From Cytidiella melzeri (Eukaryota > Basidiomycota > Agaricomycetes > Polyporales > Irpicaceae): a DNA stretch of 64,000 nucleotides. The stretch lies in NCBI GenBank assembly GCA_022592445.1, contig JABYQR010000071.1:86569-150568 (forward strand), read 5' to 3'. The notes under the pieces were generated by a model. The model had not been told where the DNA came from. It did not search any database and was given only the letters and a program-made list of their open reading frames with translations. The translations under genes were made by a program, and so were the position numbers. Of this stretch, positions 41,920 to 55,407 are shown in pieces; the first letter of the stretch is position 1, and the number at the start of each line of letters is the position of its first letter.

Positions 41920-43279
41920 GCTGCGTGTCGAGGAGTCAGAAATGCGGTGAGCAGCTAATACTGCGATGCAGTTCGATACGCAGGTATGTATGTATGGCCT
42001 TCGGAGGACGCAACTGACGAGTCTGGGAGGTTCTAGAGGAGGCGAGACGAAGACAAAGTCCAAGAGAGCTTTTGTACCCTCAGAGCAGCGAAGGGCATGT
42101 CCATTGAGTGGCCGTCGCGAGTGACCGTGACTGTGATGCGAAAAATGGAGTATTCACGTCGCGAATCTCAAATATCGTAGATCTATGAAGACGAGTGAGC
42201 CATCAGTGGGCCGTCGGACGTGAGCAGGGTTCGCAGATCCCACGGTGCTCGCAGATGCATCTCGGTAAGCAGCGGCGCGCTCGAAAACCACACTAGCCCA
42301 AATTTCGAAAGGAGGGTCTCGCACGCCCGACGGTCGAGATGCGATTCGAAAGTAACAAGTCACCCCAACTTTACCCCGATGACTCAAAGTATAGGTGTAT
42401 AGGCGTCTTGGTCTCATTATGCTGCTGCCCTGTCGACATAGGTACGCTGACAACTGTGAGCGCACTGCCCAGATGATGGATGTCCGCGACGGGTACCTGC
42501 CACCTGGTGCTTGAAGTTCGAGGGTTTGTCGTCAGGCGTCACAACCATGCATTGTATGACGGACTCGGACCGTGGCCGCGCATCTCGCACAAAGGCTCCT
42601 AGTGCTGGAATGAGCTTTTTGACCCTGGTGAATAGGATTGTCATGTTGTGACGGGTCGCAATGATTCTTCCATGACGAGCTCAGCCCAGCATTCCGGCTG
42701 AAACGACGTCTTTGGTGAGTTCTCTGCTGAACAGGCGGGTGCGGCGACGTAGTTCAGGACAAAAGCGGTCAAGGTCGTCGGTCGTAGAAAAAAATCGCGT
42801 GAGACAAGCGCAGGCGGGAGCAATGCATGGGTAGAACATGCTTATGTAAGCTGTTTCAATGCGCAGATCGTAATCTGCTTCTGAGCCGCTCAAAGATTCC
42901 ATCGTGTCGGTAAAGGCCTACAGCCACCAATGACTTACTTAGATGCGTGCTCTATGGGCAAACAGCTCCCATGGCCAGTCGCGCTCTAGGTCGTCGACGC
43001 CACTAGTTGTCATCGTATCTGAGAAACAACCGCTAGTACCTGGGTGCTTACCGACAAATGAAACGGGGCCAAAGGGGCATGCCAGTCCTTCACGAATATC
43101 AGAGGCTGTAATTTCTCATTGTTGCGGGATAGACATGGAAGACAGGAGAACTACAGCAAAGTCAGCGAACGAGCAGAAAACTGATTGTGGGGAACAAGCG
43201 AACTAAAGCTATACTAAACTGACTAAAACTTGACGTTGTTGACAGCGACACGGGCTAACGAGGGCGACATGTTGTGCTG
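41920..43279. other. unassigned intergenic
   Basis: It includes the long upstream region of the Zn2Cys6 gene. Short minus-strand ORFs at 42417-42902 are open but unrecognised. No RNA gene or repeat is seen. Confidence 0.35.
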
Positions 43280-43787
43280 TTACGAAGCCGGGTCGTGCAG
43301 TACTGCAAGAAGATATCTTCCATCTACGATTTGGTCTCACCGATAAGCTGATGAACCTGCTCGAGCCTAGAACTCTTACCTGGTGAAATCATAAGTTCGT
43401 GACGCCTTGTCCGTATTCTCATGAACCTAACCTCATCCTGATTGGCGAGAACACTTGTAATTTTAGTGTCGAGACGGTCGAGGCGCAGAGGGCACTTACC
43501 ACGTCATTTGAATCCCCGCTCACGTCTTCGAGACCAGCTTGGACACTCTCGACAATGCGGCTGATCGCACTTGCGTACTTCTTGCCCTGTTCTCCCTCGA
43601 AGACGACGCCTGAGTGTCTGATCATCGAAACAGGCTGGCCTCGCGACAATAGCATGTAACCAAGGACTGATCGATGAGACGTCAACGAAACGAGTGTCTG
43701 CTCGAGTTCGGGGGATGTCGCTAGCGGCGGAGCTTGTGCTGCTGTCGTAGAATGAGCATTTGCCAGAGGCAAGGTCGCACCAGACAT
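43280..43787 (-). CDS. Roadblock/LC7-type dynein light chain
   Basis: Three exons (43787-43500, 43437-43380, 43323-43280) give 129 aa. Roadblock/LC7 dimers bind the dynein intermediate chain and help attach cargo. Conserved features are LEQTLVSLTSHRSVLGYMLL (helix 1 and first strand), RHSGVVFEGEQGKKYA, RIVESVQAGLEDV (central helix), and after splicing DEVRFMRIRTRRHELMISP and DGRYLLAVLHDP. The N-terminal 30 residues are an Ala/Ser/Thr-rich extension before the domain. Ras/Rag-GTPase scaffold members share this fold, so the dynein role is by family likeness. Confidence 0.88.
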
Positions 43788-46591
43788 TGGAATCTTTACA
43801 GGATGAAGGTAAGAGACAGACCCCCACTGCGCGTCTCTCGCTCCATATTTGGCACCTCTGCTGATGCCGAAGATCTCGATAGCGATCCTCTCAACAAATG
43901 TCTTTTCTGCTCTGAACAACGAACATCGGTCAGAGACACCCGCGAAGATGACAGCGCGATGTGTGAGACACACTTCACAGTGGTCGTAGTGTCCTCTCTT
44001 CTAGATATCCTGACCACAGCGTGCCAGGTCATTTCGGCAAGTTTCTAGCGTAACATTGCACCACATCTGAGAACGTGGCACGCCCAATGAAGCGCTCTTA
44101 CTGTGGATCAGCGAGGTGTGTAGTACTGAAACCTATCCGCGGAATCTCAGGCAGCAGCTCATGCTTGTTTCCTAGAGATTGATGTACCATCGGACCCAGC
44201 TTGAGGCTTCAGAGCCGGAGTATATCGTGATATCAAGATTATTAAGAGGCAGCTGTTCCCTGTGAATGTCTCTACCTGAGCTTCAAACTCACCGTAACAT
44301 TAGGCGCACCCAAAAAGGCCTGGAATTCAGCGCACATGTTCACCCTGTGGATGCATGTGTTCTCATTCTATGCGTACGGCTATTTCTTCTGCCTCTTATA
44401 ATGAGCAACGCTTACGGACCTTCCAGACTCCCACCATCTATCCCATACAGGCGGCGTCCCTCTGCAAGTCCGCTTGCGCATGCTCTAGACTGACTGTCAG
44501 CGGTAAACCGTGAGATCGTACTCTGGATTTGACACAGTTGCCTTGCTTTGGAACCATGCATCGCTCCCCTAAGTGAATATTGTCAGCCCCTACGGACATC
44601 GATGAGTAGACCTCCCGTTGAGCGTAAGCTTGCTTTCATCTTTTTGAGGCGCAGTTCAACCCACGAATTGACCAAGGCTTGGCGTGCTTGCAGCACCGCG
44701 GTAATTGCTCAGGGAAGCGCTGACGGCGAGCGGCATTGTGGACAGGCAAGTTGAACTGCACAACAACGTAGAGTCACACCATTGTGTGACTGGAGAACTG
44801 GGAAACTCAAGTAGAGCTTATGCTGCGTTGAATTATCGGGGACAGAAGTGCAAGCGTTTTACCCTGTCTTAACAGCAGCACTCGAGGGGCAGGTATCTGC
44901 AAAGACAACCGGTCTAGTGCAAAAAAAGTGTTGTCACCCTGCTCGAGACCGCCTCGCTCTTGCATTGTGACGCGCAACCCACGGGCTTGTCGATCGTGAC
45001 AACGGAGCGCGGGCGTTTGACAAGGCACCGCTGGAAAGCGCACAGTTTGAAATGATGGCAATAATCGGGTGATTGTTGACTGTACACTTGCATGTATGTC
45101 GTATTCCATGAGCCGAGTCAGACTTTGTTGGCTTGAACAAGGATGGCTCTACTGCGCGCAAAGACACCTTGAGGCGGCAATGCTTTGCTCTTGGTGAACC
45201 GACGTGCCTTGAGTCTCGGATGTATGTAACTATTGTAGAATATCGTCGATCCACCGCTGTCAAAGTGATTCGCTTCCATTCTTCATGGAGAAAGCTGGAG
45301 CAAGACGCACCTACAAGTGTCACGCTAGGTACTGCTTTAGCGGAAGTGATGCCAAGTGCAGCCTGAGTGTCCACGACTATGACACTGCTTGTATAGCGGA
45401 TGAACTATACACTGGCATATGAGGCCGAATTACGGAAACACGGAGGGAACGCATGCCAGTGGCCTCTGGTTCCGAGACTGAGCGGTGTCATGTGCGCGCC
45501 ACCGCTGGCAAGAAACATGATATAGCGGACACAATCAGCACAGTGATGTTATATAAGCTTTGAAGGGTACTTCAATGAGGTTATCAGCAGGCGCACTGAT
45601 TTGGTACACGCGGGGAATTTACTGTACCACACATCTTGAAGAACTCCTCGAGATAAGCAAGTACGGTTGCCGATGGATCTCCCAGACGGGAGCTGGTGGC
45701 CCGTTCTTGAGCGGTACACATTTCGCATCCGTCATGGACCAATCACTTCGAAGATAGGATTCTGCAACTATGCTTGTCTTTGTATTGTAGATTGCAGCGC
45801 CCAGCGAACACTCCAAATACACCGTACGAGTCTTAAGCTAGGAATTTGAGCTGCGAGGGATTTGAAGCGGGACCAGTTCGACAACCCGACAGCGTCTCCC
45901 TGACGAAGCTGACTTCATTCAAAGGCCTGATGGCCCACGACCAGACTTGCCTATTATGGTGTTGCTAGTGAGTGGAATCGGCCTCAAACGACCTTAAACG
46001 CGACGTACTATGTGGCCGCAATATTATCAGTTATCGTAGGGAACTTATTATAGCTGTTGCAAGTTACAGGCGATGACTAGGCGTTGGTCAAACAGCTTCA
46101 TAAGTACACAGTCACACGCCTCATTGTGCTTCCCGTTGCGTAGCAATAACCACGTGTCAAAATCAATTGCAATATCCCGCACGGTGTAGACGCCAGCTGT
46201 TTCGTGGCTCAGCCGACTTTCTGTTCGTGTTCGTCGTTCCCGACGTCTAGCTCGTTGCCTCTGTCGTTTCTGTCGGTTCTCAGTGACACCTAACCTTTTT
46301 CGCTCGTTTATTCTGCACGTCGTATACCCTGGCGAATCGCTGACTGGCGTGGGTAAGTAACTTGATAGCACCCATTGTGTTGTGTCGTGTTTGATCTAAC
46401 CCAGACCTTTTCCTCGCCTCGTGTCCCACTCGCCGCTGTGTTCCTCGTCCTCGAACCTCCACGACTCGGTGCCCCTCCGCCCGCCCGTCTCGTTTACGAC
46501 CTGTGACGGCCACCTCAGCGATACCCATCCCTCCGCCTACCCAGATATACAACCCCAGCGACCCCAGCTGATACCCATAATTTGAGCGGGG
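43788..46591. other. unassigned 2.8-kb stretch
   Basis: Open frames on both strands (for example 44934-45374 minus and 46048-46371 minus) overlap each other and lack domains or credible splice sites. The last few hundred bases are the CHS7 promoter. I see no gene I can support. Confidence 0.35.
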
Positions 46592-48184
46592 ATGACGGGC
46601 TTTGGGGACTTCGAAACCCTCTGCCACACCGTCCCAAGCTACCCATGGTGCAATCTCTTCTACCGTCAAGTGCGTACAAAACGGCTGTGTTCTTGCTCGA
46701 GAGCTAATTGTCTCATCGTTAGCTGCAACGCCATAATCCAGATGTACTGCAAGGCACATCTGCTAATCCCAAGATTGCCTCTGTGGGCATCAATCCAGAG
46801 TGCGGGATACCTTTCGTAGCCGTTCAGGGGTCTCTGGCGAACATTGCAAACATCATCGCCTGTGGAGTCAGTGCCATTTTCATCGTATACCTTGTTTGGG
46901 CTACAAGTCGCAGAAAGGCAGCGGTTGGTGAGTCATAACCTTCACGTTCTTCGTTTGTTGTGGCTCGTAGTGGATACTGGTGAGGGAGCTTCAACGGCTT
47001 CAATCGCATTAGGAGGGTACTAGGTTCGCATGAAGGGGACAAGCTGTTATCTACGGTCATAAGCTAAAGAGGAAACAGCTGAGATGTCAACGTAGCCGGT
47101 GTAGGAGTTAACTCGGACAAGCAATATTGGCTAGTACGGTCATACGAGTGAGCTCCCGCGGATGCTATGATAATATTCAAACAAACCTGTTTGGCGCTGG
47201 ATGAGGGGAGCCTTTCCCTTATCTGTGTCCTTATTTGACCTTTTCCGTCTCTCGTTGTGCAATCAAGCATATTGCTAACCTAATGCGCTGTTCTATAGGA
47301 CGTGTCGAATTACGACTATTTCTAGTTCTTTATCTCCTGACGCTGCCTCTCCAAGTCCTCACCACTGGCGCATTCCTTGAACAAGGATCGACTGCCCTCA
47401 CGGTGCTGACGGCAATACACGCTGGCCTTGTGGCAGCAACTTTTTGGGCTCTCTTAGCAAATGGCATCGTCAGTACGCAGGTTGTTGAGGACGGTACCTT
47501 AAGCTCTATCATAGTGAGTTGTGAGTCTAAACACGTGTCTACCACAAACCCTGAATTTCAACCTTATCTAGCCCTTCTCGTTCTTCATCATCGCTTTCTT
47601 TGCCGCGACAACATACATCAGTTTGGACGTTGGCCTGACAATCACTTCTGCTTTTGGTCCCTCGAACCCTCCAGAAAGTCTCCATAGTATACCTCTGTTC
47701 GTCTTGACGACGATCTGGCCTGGCGCGTGAGTGGTTTATACTACTTCCCGAACGCCCCGAATCATCCCAGCTGATCACCTGCATGTATAGCGCTGCGCTG
47801 TTGTATTTTGGACTCATGCTGTACATTGTTCTAGGCATCCTCAACGAGGTCCGCCCGATGTGGTATTACGTCCTCTCCGCTATCCTGTTTGTCTTGAGTC
47901 AGCTAGATTTCTTCTTGTTGAACAAGGTTATCTGCAAGGTACGTGCAGTCGCGCGGTGGACGTAATCACATATCAACGTTGATTCAAATAGGGAGTATCG
48001 TCGCATAAGATAGACGGCTCGTTCGTCGCTACTATTCTCGAAACTGCGGCGGTCGGTGTGCTTTACCTCGCTTGGAGAAGCATAACCGAAGGTTCGTCTC
48101 GTGCATCTGATGTGGTCTCTGATAACAGTCGCTGATCCTGCATTTTCGACAGAGGAGTGGAATGAGCCTGCTTACTACCAGTAA
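46592..48184 (+). CDS. CHS7: chitin synthase III export chaperone Chs7
   Basis: Seven exons (46592-46669, 46723-46927, 47299-47513, 47572-47726, 47791-47938, 47992-48091, 48153-48184) give 310 aa. Chs7 is an ER membrane protein needed for chitin synthase III (Chs3) to leave the ER. The N-terminal cysteine-containing head is GFGDFETLCHTVPSYPWCNL, then NPECGIPFVAVQGSL. Seven hydrophobic segments follow, including NIANIIACGVSAIFIVYLVW, LFLVLYLLTLPLQVLTTGAF, AIHAGLVAATFWALLANGIV, PFSFFIIAFFAATTYI, ALLYFGLMLYIVLGIL and ILFVLSQLDFFLLN. The end is EEWNEPAYYQ. Intron 2 is long for this window (371 nt). Confidence 0.94.
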
Positions 48185-49901
48185 TAGCACCATCCAGTCC
48201 CAGCTGTTTGTTGTTTTCTGCTCTACATAGCTATAGATTTGTTTCTGAGCGCGCGTTGTTTCTTTTCAACAGCCGTTCCCTCCCCTCGTGATTACGACGT
48301 ATCGCAATCCACGCGGTGGCATTTGAGACATGTCAGTTCGCATGTTCATGTCCTAGCTCTATTACCACTTATCACGTGGACATAATGTTTATTTGCGCAC
48401 CATGAATGAAGTCTTTCGAGTGATGGGAGCTGGCCTACATGGTGTGACAGGGGACCTGTGCGCATGATTATGTTTTGATTTGATGTTGTTCTGAATATTG
48501 GCCAGTTCGATCACTTCAAAAGAGGTCGTTGAACAGCTACAGGAGGTGAAGAGCTTGAATCAAATTGACACAGACGTCCAATGGGCTGTCGACCGAGCGG
48601 TCGGTAACTTGAACGCGGTATCTATATCCGATGAAATGATAGATAAATCTCCGAGTCGAATATAGATCTAAGATGATCTAGCTGTAATGGTGCGTGTATG
48701 TACTTGGATCTTCCAATGTTCCACCGGAAAACACAGCGTGCTCAGCAGTTTACCGGGTGGCGTCGGCGGTTGTAGCAACTTGTGCCACCTCTCAGACATA
48801 CGACGGCGGAGCTAGGCACCCAAGGCAGAATGTGCTGGCAGTAGCTTGTTGGCAACATAGCTTGCTCGTTGTCCAGAGACTCATATTTTTAGGGTGGTGA
48901 TTGTAGCGGGTTATAAACTTCTCTCTTTATGGATTGATATTTGGACCATCAATCTCCCGCAGGACGACATAGGAACTCTAGCGCGCAGCGCGTGCCTAGT
49001 AGTCGGACTACCTCACAAGGACCAAGTACTAGTGTGTAGTACACATCAGTCTCATATCGTTAATTACGAGTATACTAGGGGATTGATTCAAGCCTTAAAA
49101 TATGGATATATAGTGAGCCACGCGCAATATATCATTGTCGCAGCGGAGCCGCATGTTGCCAAGCTGAGTTGTCCTATCTCAGCACGCGGGACCGCGGAGG
49201 ACGCGGCCACAATTTGCTCGTAAGCAATCAGAAACGCCACAAGGCTGACACCAAACAAGCACAAACTAATGCGGGCGCTTCTCTGTAATCAAATTCATTA
49301 GAAAAAGGCTACTTCACTCAAGAGCGGTTCCTTACCCCTGCCAGCAGTATGTCTCAAGCAGAAGCTGTCAAATTTACTTAGAGCTGCTCAGCGAACGCTT
49401 TACGAGTCGAGCCTTGTTTGAGGGGTGTCCGGCAGCCAATGTGATGATGATAGCACCCGGTATGTCTAAAACTTTCTTGTAAGAATGTCTTACAAAAGCT
49501 AAAGGGGTACAAGGTTCAATCTTCAGGTTGTATATTGTCTAGAGACCAGCGTGCAGTCTGAGGACTCTGATCATCGGATGCAAATTCATCAGTGCACGAC
49601 CACGTGATCGTGAACGCGACGCGTGCAGGCCAAGGAAGCTTCACTTCTGATACCACCTCTCCTTCCCAACTCAAGCCGCCTGACATCGACTCCATCGCCC
49701 TCTAGGACCTCTAAGTGAAAGGTAAGACTGTAAACTCTTTGCTTGTAGCACCCATTGCCGTCCACAGCATCAGCGGAGTTTGGCGGGCTTTTTACGATAT
49801 ACGGTTGGTGCCGAGCTAGTAGTACTTTTGCGTTGTGTTTGGACGCCTCTCTCCTCCTTGTGAATGGCTTGTTTAATTTCCAGGACCATTTGACTCTAGA
49901 C
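48185..49901. other. intergenic 1.7 kb
   Basis: No supported gene. A short coding-like stretch near 48525-48620 (VEQLQEVKSLNQIDTDVQWA) has no extension. The final part is 5' flank of the F-box gene. Confidence 0.35.
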
Positions 49902-51937
49902 ATGTCCTCTCGCTCCAGGGCGAAACCGTCCAAGTCATCATCCATTGCCGTGGCCCGTGGCAAGTCGTCGATAACATCCAGCTCGAGTCGAGTGCTGCGC
50001 AGAACCGTCCATCAGGTTGACACGAACCTAGCTTCATATGACCGCACAGACCCTTTTAGTGCGCTCAACACACTGCTGAAACTCGTCGCATCGCTTCCTG
50101 CGCGCATTGGAGGATGTCAGTTCAAGCTTACGCCGGAGGAGCACAAGCTCTCGATGCATCTGCTCAGCATCGTCGAGCCTTTCGTCGGGTTGTCGCAAGA
50201 ACGTCGCACTCTTACTCGTCAGCCCACCGAGCTACTCGACGCTATCGTCTTTCATGTCGATGCCAAGCGCGATTTGCTGTCGCTCGCGCTCTCGTGCAAG
50301 CGCATGTACAGCATTGTATTCCCACGACACTACGACTATCGGGTTATCAAGGCGAAAGTCAGCTCTTTGCGGCTATGGAACCACCTCATCGTCAACAAGT
50401 CTTTAGCACGTAATGTGCGCCTGTTAGAGATTCTGGATGAAAGAGCTACGCAACCCGAGTTACTCCCAACGGACATCCTTGGGACTGACACCGATCTCGA
50501 GTCTACCGATGATGAACTGGGGCTGCATTCGAAGCAGGAACGGTTCTTGAGTTCAGCTCTTGCCAGGATGTCGACCCTACGCTCTTTTACATGGTCATGC
50601 AACCACTCGCCAATCTCCATCGACAACGTTTGGCCGAGCTTGTTGAAATGTCAGAGTCTGGATCAAATTGATATCAACGATAACTTGATATTCAATGCAA
50701 GCAACGACGACAAATCTGACGGCACATCGAGGAAGCGTCAGCTAGTTGTGAGTGTTGCTGCCAGCTTCGAGGGGTCAAGGTCTAAGTAAGAGACAGCTTC
50801 CAGATTTGAGGACAGCGGCTTTCATGTCGACGAAGCATTCATACGGTTCTACGCGTCATCCGAATCTCAATCGAGTTTCATCCATGCTCTATAACTGTCC
50901 CAACCTTGAAGTAAGTCCAACTATTCAAAGGTTCTCTATCTTACTCACGATCATTCCTCCGATAGACTCTAACGATAGGATACTCGCAACGTCGAGGAAG
51001 CGACTTCCACAGCCCGATCGCAGAAGACCTCCTCCTCTGCGGTCGCTGGCCTCAACTCCGTGCTCTCACCCTGTCTAATCTCTGGTGCTCCCCTCACACA
51101 GGTCTGGACGTTACCGCGACTTTTCTCTCCTCACATACCAGTCTACAGGTGCTCCACATCGACATCTCAGCCGCAACCGGTCCCAATTCCGCACAACTCG
51201 TCCTCCCAGTCGACTCCCTCCCTCGTTTGCGCGAGCTGAGGAGCAGCCGCGAGTTCGCAAATGCGGTTTTGCAGTGTCCCTGTTCATTTGATGGTGGACG
51301 TCCTTTGGAAGTCATCAAAGGCGTACGGCTGACAGGTTCCGGCGCCGACGACAGGTTCCTGCGGAATCTGAAAGTGTACGGGAGCTTTTGTGTGAAGAGA
51401 CTTGAGCTGCTTGGGTGGCACGACGTAGAGGACCTTAAAAGATTGGTCGAGTGTGTTCCGCGATTGAGCTGGTTGGATCTCGGGAAGCGGTTCACTGGTC
51501 CGAGCGGCACTGGGACTGTTAGTGCGTGTGCAGATGGACCATCTTCGAACAGACAGTCATCTGTCACACATGCAAATGTCGTATGTTCCATTTTCTTTAA
51601 TGCGTGTTCGGATTGACGCTGACTAAGCCGACCACTGTTTCTTCTCCTTTTGTTCTTCAAGGCGGAGTGGGCTGCTATTCTGTCACCACTTGGAGAACTG
51701 ACAACGTTCCACGGGGTCCGACTATTTTACGAGGTCACCTCCGCAGACCCGAACAGTCCGATGTCGGCGTCTGAACGCAGTCGGCAGCGGAAGAACGAGG
51801 AGATTGCGTCTGTGTTGGCGTGGAAATGTCCAAAGCTGAGAAGGGTGGATCATTGGGACGATACTTCGGGTAAAGTTATTGTGCTGATCAGAGATGGGGA
51901 GAAGGTTAGATATGAAGCAAGGAGGGTCAAGGCGTGA
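49902..51937 (+). CDS. F-box protein (second), LRR-like
   Basis: Four exons (49902-50747, 50797-50910, 50966-51580, 51662-51937) give 616 aa. The F-box motif is internal, at about residues 105-145: RQPTELLDAIVFHV, then LLSLALSCKRMYSIVFPRHY. The N-terminal 40 residues are Ser/Arg/Lys-rich. Downstream segments with leucine-rich spacing (MSTLRSFTWSCNHSP, QLRALTLSNLWCSP, SLQVLHIDIS, LELLGWHDVEDLKRLVE, PRLSWLDLG) suggest an LRR-type substrate module. It is not a close copy of the F-box gene at 31.7 kb. An in-frame longer start at 49755 is possible, but the chosen ATG starts a typical basic N-terminus. Confidence 0.78.
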
Positions 51938-52659
51938 GTGTAATAGTGGTGGGCACACTTATGAGCGAAATGTTTATGCATACAGAGGATTTTAGAACGG
52001 AAATAATACAATACAGTGTGAACCACGTCTCTTTGGTGATACCTATGTGATGTACAAGTGAACTCGACTTGACGACATGGGCAGCAAAAGGCGGTTACTA
52101 GTATAAGCGTGGGAACACGATTCTGTACAGTGTTCACTGGCGGCGCGTACTAGTAGTCTGCACCTTCTCTTCATACACCTCAGACGACGAAGTGAGTGAG
52201 GTCTTGTAACATCCCTGCAGCTCGAACTTATGCTTGTAGACAGGTTACTGAAATCCTGCGTTTCAGGTATGATGACAATTCTGCATCTCACCTGCGCCGA
52301 TGGAGACTCAAGCGAGTCATTCGGTACAGCAGACTTGGTCGAGTCACTAGTACTATAGAAGGGATCTCAAACTTGGCTCAGGCTTGATATAACAGGTACA
52401 GTTCACCCATCCTACTCCTAGTACAGGATCGAACCTCAATCACCGTAAACCTCGTGGTTCCTTGCGCACACAGGGAACATAACCATCTTCTAGGTATTCC
52501 GCCCACTTGCTGCCCACGCTGTACAAACTTCTAAATGGCAGATATGCTGGTACACTTGCTCTATCCCTGACCACCCCACGCGTGTGTCCTCGACTCCAGC
52601 TCAAACTAAGTCGCCCACTACCAACACATCTACGGAGCCTTTTCACAACGTTCACCGCC
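51938..52659. other. intergenic with tRNA ligase 5' region
   Basis: No gene. An in-frame open stretch runs from about 52507 into the tRNA ligase ORF but has no ATG, so it is treated as 5' UTR. Confidence 0.4.
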
Positions 52660-55407
52660 ATGGCCTCAGTCACCGCTGACCGCGTCCATTCCCCCGCCAC
52701 CGAACTTGACTCATCCTTGCACTCTGCCTTTTCCGCCCTCACCATTTCGGACCCCGATCACGACCTCGTCTCCTCCCTCTACCGCATCTCCCAACAATCA
52801 CCCAAGCTGATCAGGTCCTCCGTCCACCAAGCCCCCGCTGAACCGTCGGTCTCGATCCGAAGCTGGAAGATGAACGAGTTCAAATATTACGACGTGCCGT
52901 CGCCATTTCCCACACTTGCTCGGGGGCTGTTCACACAGGATATACAGACAGGGAAGGAGGGGGATGTGAGGCATAGGATTGTTGTCAGGGGGTATGACAA
53001 GTTTTTTAATATAGGAGAGGTGCCATGGACGACCGTGAGTCTTTCTTTTCTCTCACTTGTTTCCTCAAAGAGCCTAAATCACTGATGTACGTCCCCCTGT
53101 TCGTCCATAGTGGGCATCCCTCGAAGCACACACGACACCTCCGTACACGCTCACAATCAAGTCGAACGGATGCATCATCTTTATCGCCGCGCTCACACCC
53201 GACAAATTGCTCGTCACCTCCAAACACTCGCTGGGCGTGGTCAACGGCTCGGACAGTGAGAGTCACGCGCAGGTGGGAGCTCGGTGGTTGAAGAAGCATC
53301 TCGCTGCGGCGGGAAAAACAGAGCAGGAGCTTGCGGGGGTGTTGTGGGAGAAGAAGTGGACGGCCGTCGCTGAGGTATGTCCTCTGTTTGCAGCATTTTG
53401 TTCGATTAAAAACAAACACAAATTATGGTAGCTCTGTGATGACTCCTTCGAAGAACACGTCCTCCCATATTCGGTTGAACAAACCGGGCTTCACCTCCAC
53501 GGGCTCAATGCGTGCTCCAAAGACTTTCGCACGATGCTCCCCGACGTCGTCGATGCCTTTGCGCGCGAGTACGGGTTCATCGTCACGCTTTCGACCGAAC
53601 TGAACACCATACCACAAGTCAAAGCGTTCACGGAAGAGGTAGGCAAGACCGGGAAATGGAATGGGCAGACCCTGGAAGGGTTCGTCGTCCGCACACACGT
53701 CTCTGCAAACCCGCCGTCCAAAGACGGCAAAGGCCCGGGGGCATCACCATACGCACCTGGGTCATCCTTTTTCTTCAAAGTGAAGTTTGACGAGCCGTAT
53801 ATGATGTACAGGGATTGGAGGGAGGCGACGAAGGCGTTGCTGAGCAGGGGACCGTCGGTGAAGAATGTGCCGAAGGGGAAGATGCGGAGGGCGGAGACAA
53901 AGGCGTATGTGAGGTGGGTGATTGCGGAGATCAAGAGAGATAAAGGGCAGTTTGGGGAGTATTTGAAGGGGAAGGGGATTATTAGCACGAGAGAGAGGTT
54001 TTTGGCGTGGACGAGGACTGAGGAGGGGAGCAAGGCGATGAAGGCAGCTGAGACCGGTGTAGTGGTAGAGGGTGAGGAGAGTACTCAAGAGATCAAGAAG
54101 GTCGAGGGGACGCACTTCGGGAAGACTGTCATCGTACCTGTTGCTGTTCCGGGTGTCGGTGAGTTTTTGTACGGACTCTGTGAACATGGGGAATGCTCAT
54201 ATAGAGCTGCGAAGGCAAAACGGCTATTTCCGTAGCGTTGGTGCATCTGTTTGGATTTGGGCACACTCAAAGTGACGATGTCTCTGGCAAGAAGCCGGCT
54301 GTGACGTTTGTCAACAACGTCGCCAAGCTACTACTCACTCACGACGTCGTTATCGCAGACAAGTCCGTTTCGACAGCTCTTGTAGTACAACAACGCACTA
54401 ACACAGGTTCTAGAAACAATCACCTAAAACAGCACCGGCAAGCCCTCCGCGAAAAGTTCAAAGACTCTCAGCCCCCCGTACGGCTCCTCGCAATGAATTG
54501 GTCCTTCGACCTGCCCTTGTCAGCCGTTCACCGCATATGCGGGGAGCGCATCGTTGCGCGGGGCGACAACCATCAAAAGCTGCATGCAGACGAGCATAGA
54601 ATGCACGAAAATGTGATCTGGATGTTCCTCAAGGATGCGGAAGAGCTGGGTGAGGACGAGGTGGACGAGTCGATCGAGATGGACGTAGAGGAATCGTTGG
54701 AAGACGCGTTAGCGAGGGCGGTCGACGGGTGTGTCAGGGTTTTGGGTGTGCCGAAGCCGTCAGTGGAGAGGATGGGCGAGGCGTTGGCGGCTGCGAGGGG
54801 GTATGTACCCAAGGTTACGAAGAAGAAGGAGAAGGAGAAGCCAGGAAAAGCGGTGAAGACGGTGAAGCCGCCGAGATACTATGCGCTCATGCCTGAAGTG
54901 GATTTGGAGAGTCTGCTGGATAAGTACATGCTGAAGGGCGTCGTTTCAGCGGGAGGACGGGAGTTATTCAAACACCTTGTGGACAAGAAGAGGATTTCGG
55001 AGCGTCCGCATGTGACGATCGTACACGAGAAAGGGCTGCCTGCAGACCAGGCGTTGTGGGACCGATGTCGGCAGGTTGTGGCGCTCGACAACGCGCCATC
55101 GATGGTGTTCAAGCTCGGGAATGTCGTGTGGAACGATAGGGTGATGGCGCTTACTGTGTCGGACGTGGCGGTGTGCAAAGAGGAGACGCAAGACGATCCG
55201 GAGGCGAAGGGGGTGGAGTTTGCGACGAAGTTGCCTGAGGCGTTGAAGGAGAGGTTGCATGTCACAGTTGGGACGCGGGAGAAGGACGTCAACCCGTTTG
55301 AGGCGAGACAGCTGGTTGTGGATTGGAAGAAGGGTGATGGCAGAGCTGAGAGCTGCAAGTTGGATGAGGTGTGGGTGAAGGGCAAGGTGAAGGGATTATA
55401 CAGCTAG
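52660..55407 (+). CDS. TRL1: fungal tRNA ligase Trl1 (ligase-kinase-cyclic phosphodiesterase)
   Basis: Five exons (52660-53034, 53111-53374, 53432-54158, 54215-54362, 54414-55407) give 835 aa. Trl1 heals and joins tRNA exons after intron removal and the HAC1 mRNA in the unfolded-protein response. The ligase domain has the lysine nucleotidylation motif TIKSNGCIIF (about residue 150), FVVRTHV and FFFKVKFDEPYMMYRDWRE. The kinase P-loop GVGKTAISVAL is split by intron 3; ADKNNHLKQHR and LAMNWSFDLP follow. The C-terminal 2H phosphodiesterase has its two HxT motifs, RPHVTIVHEK and RLHVTVGTRE. A Lys-rich linker (KKKEKEKPGKAVK) precedes it. The 51-nt fourth intron is stop-free and a multiple of three; splicing is chosen because it joins ADK to NNHLKQHR as in the family. 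Confidence 0.94.

Noticed and set aside
44934..45374. 146-codon minus-strand ORF overlapping opposing plus-strand ORFs
   Set aside because: Overlapping open frames on both strands without domains are best explained by chance.
52420..52440. tRNA-like GGTTCGATCC on the minus strand
   Set aside because: The bases beside it do not form a T stem, and no cloverleaf could be drawn.
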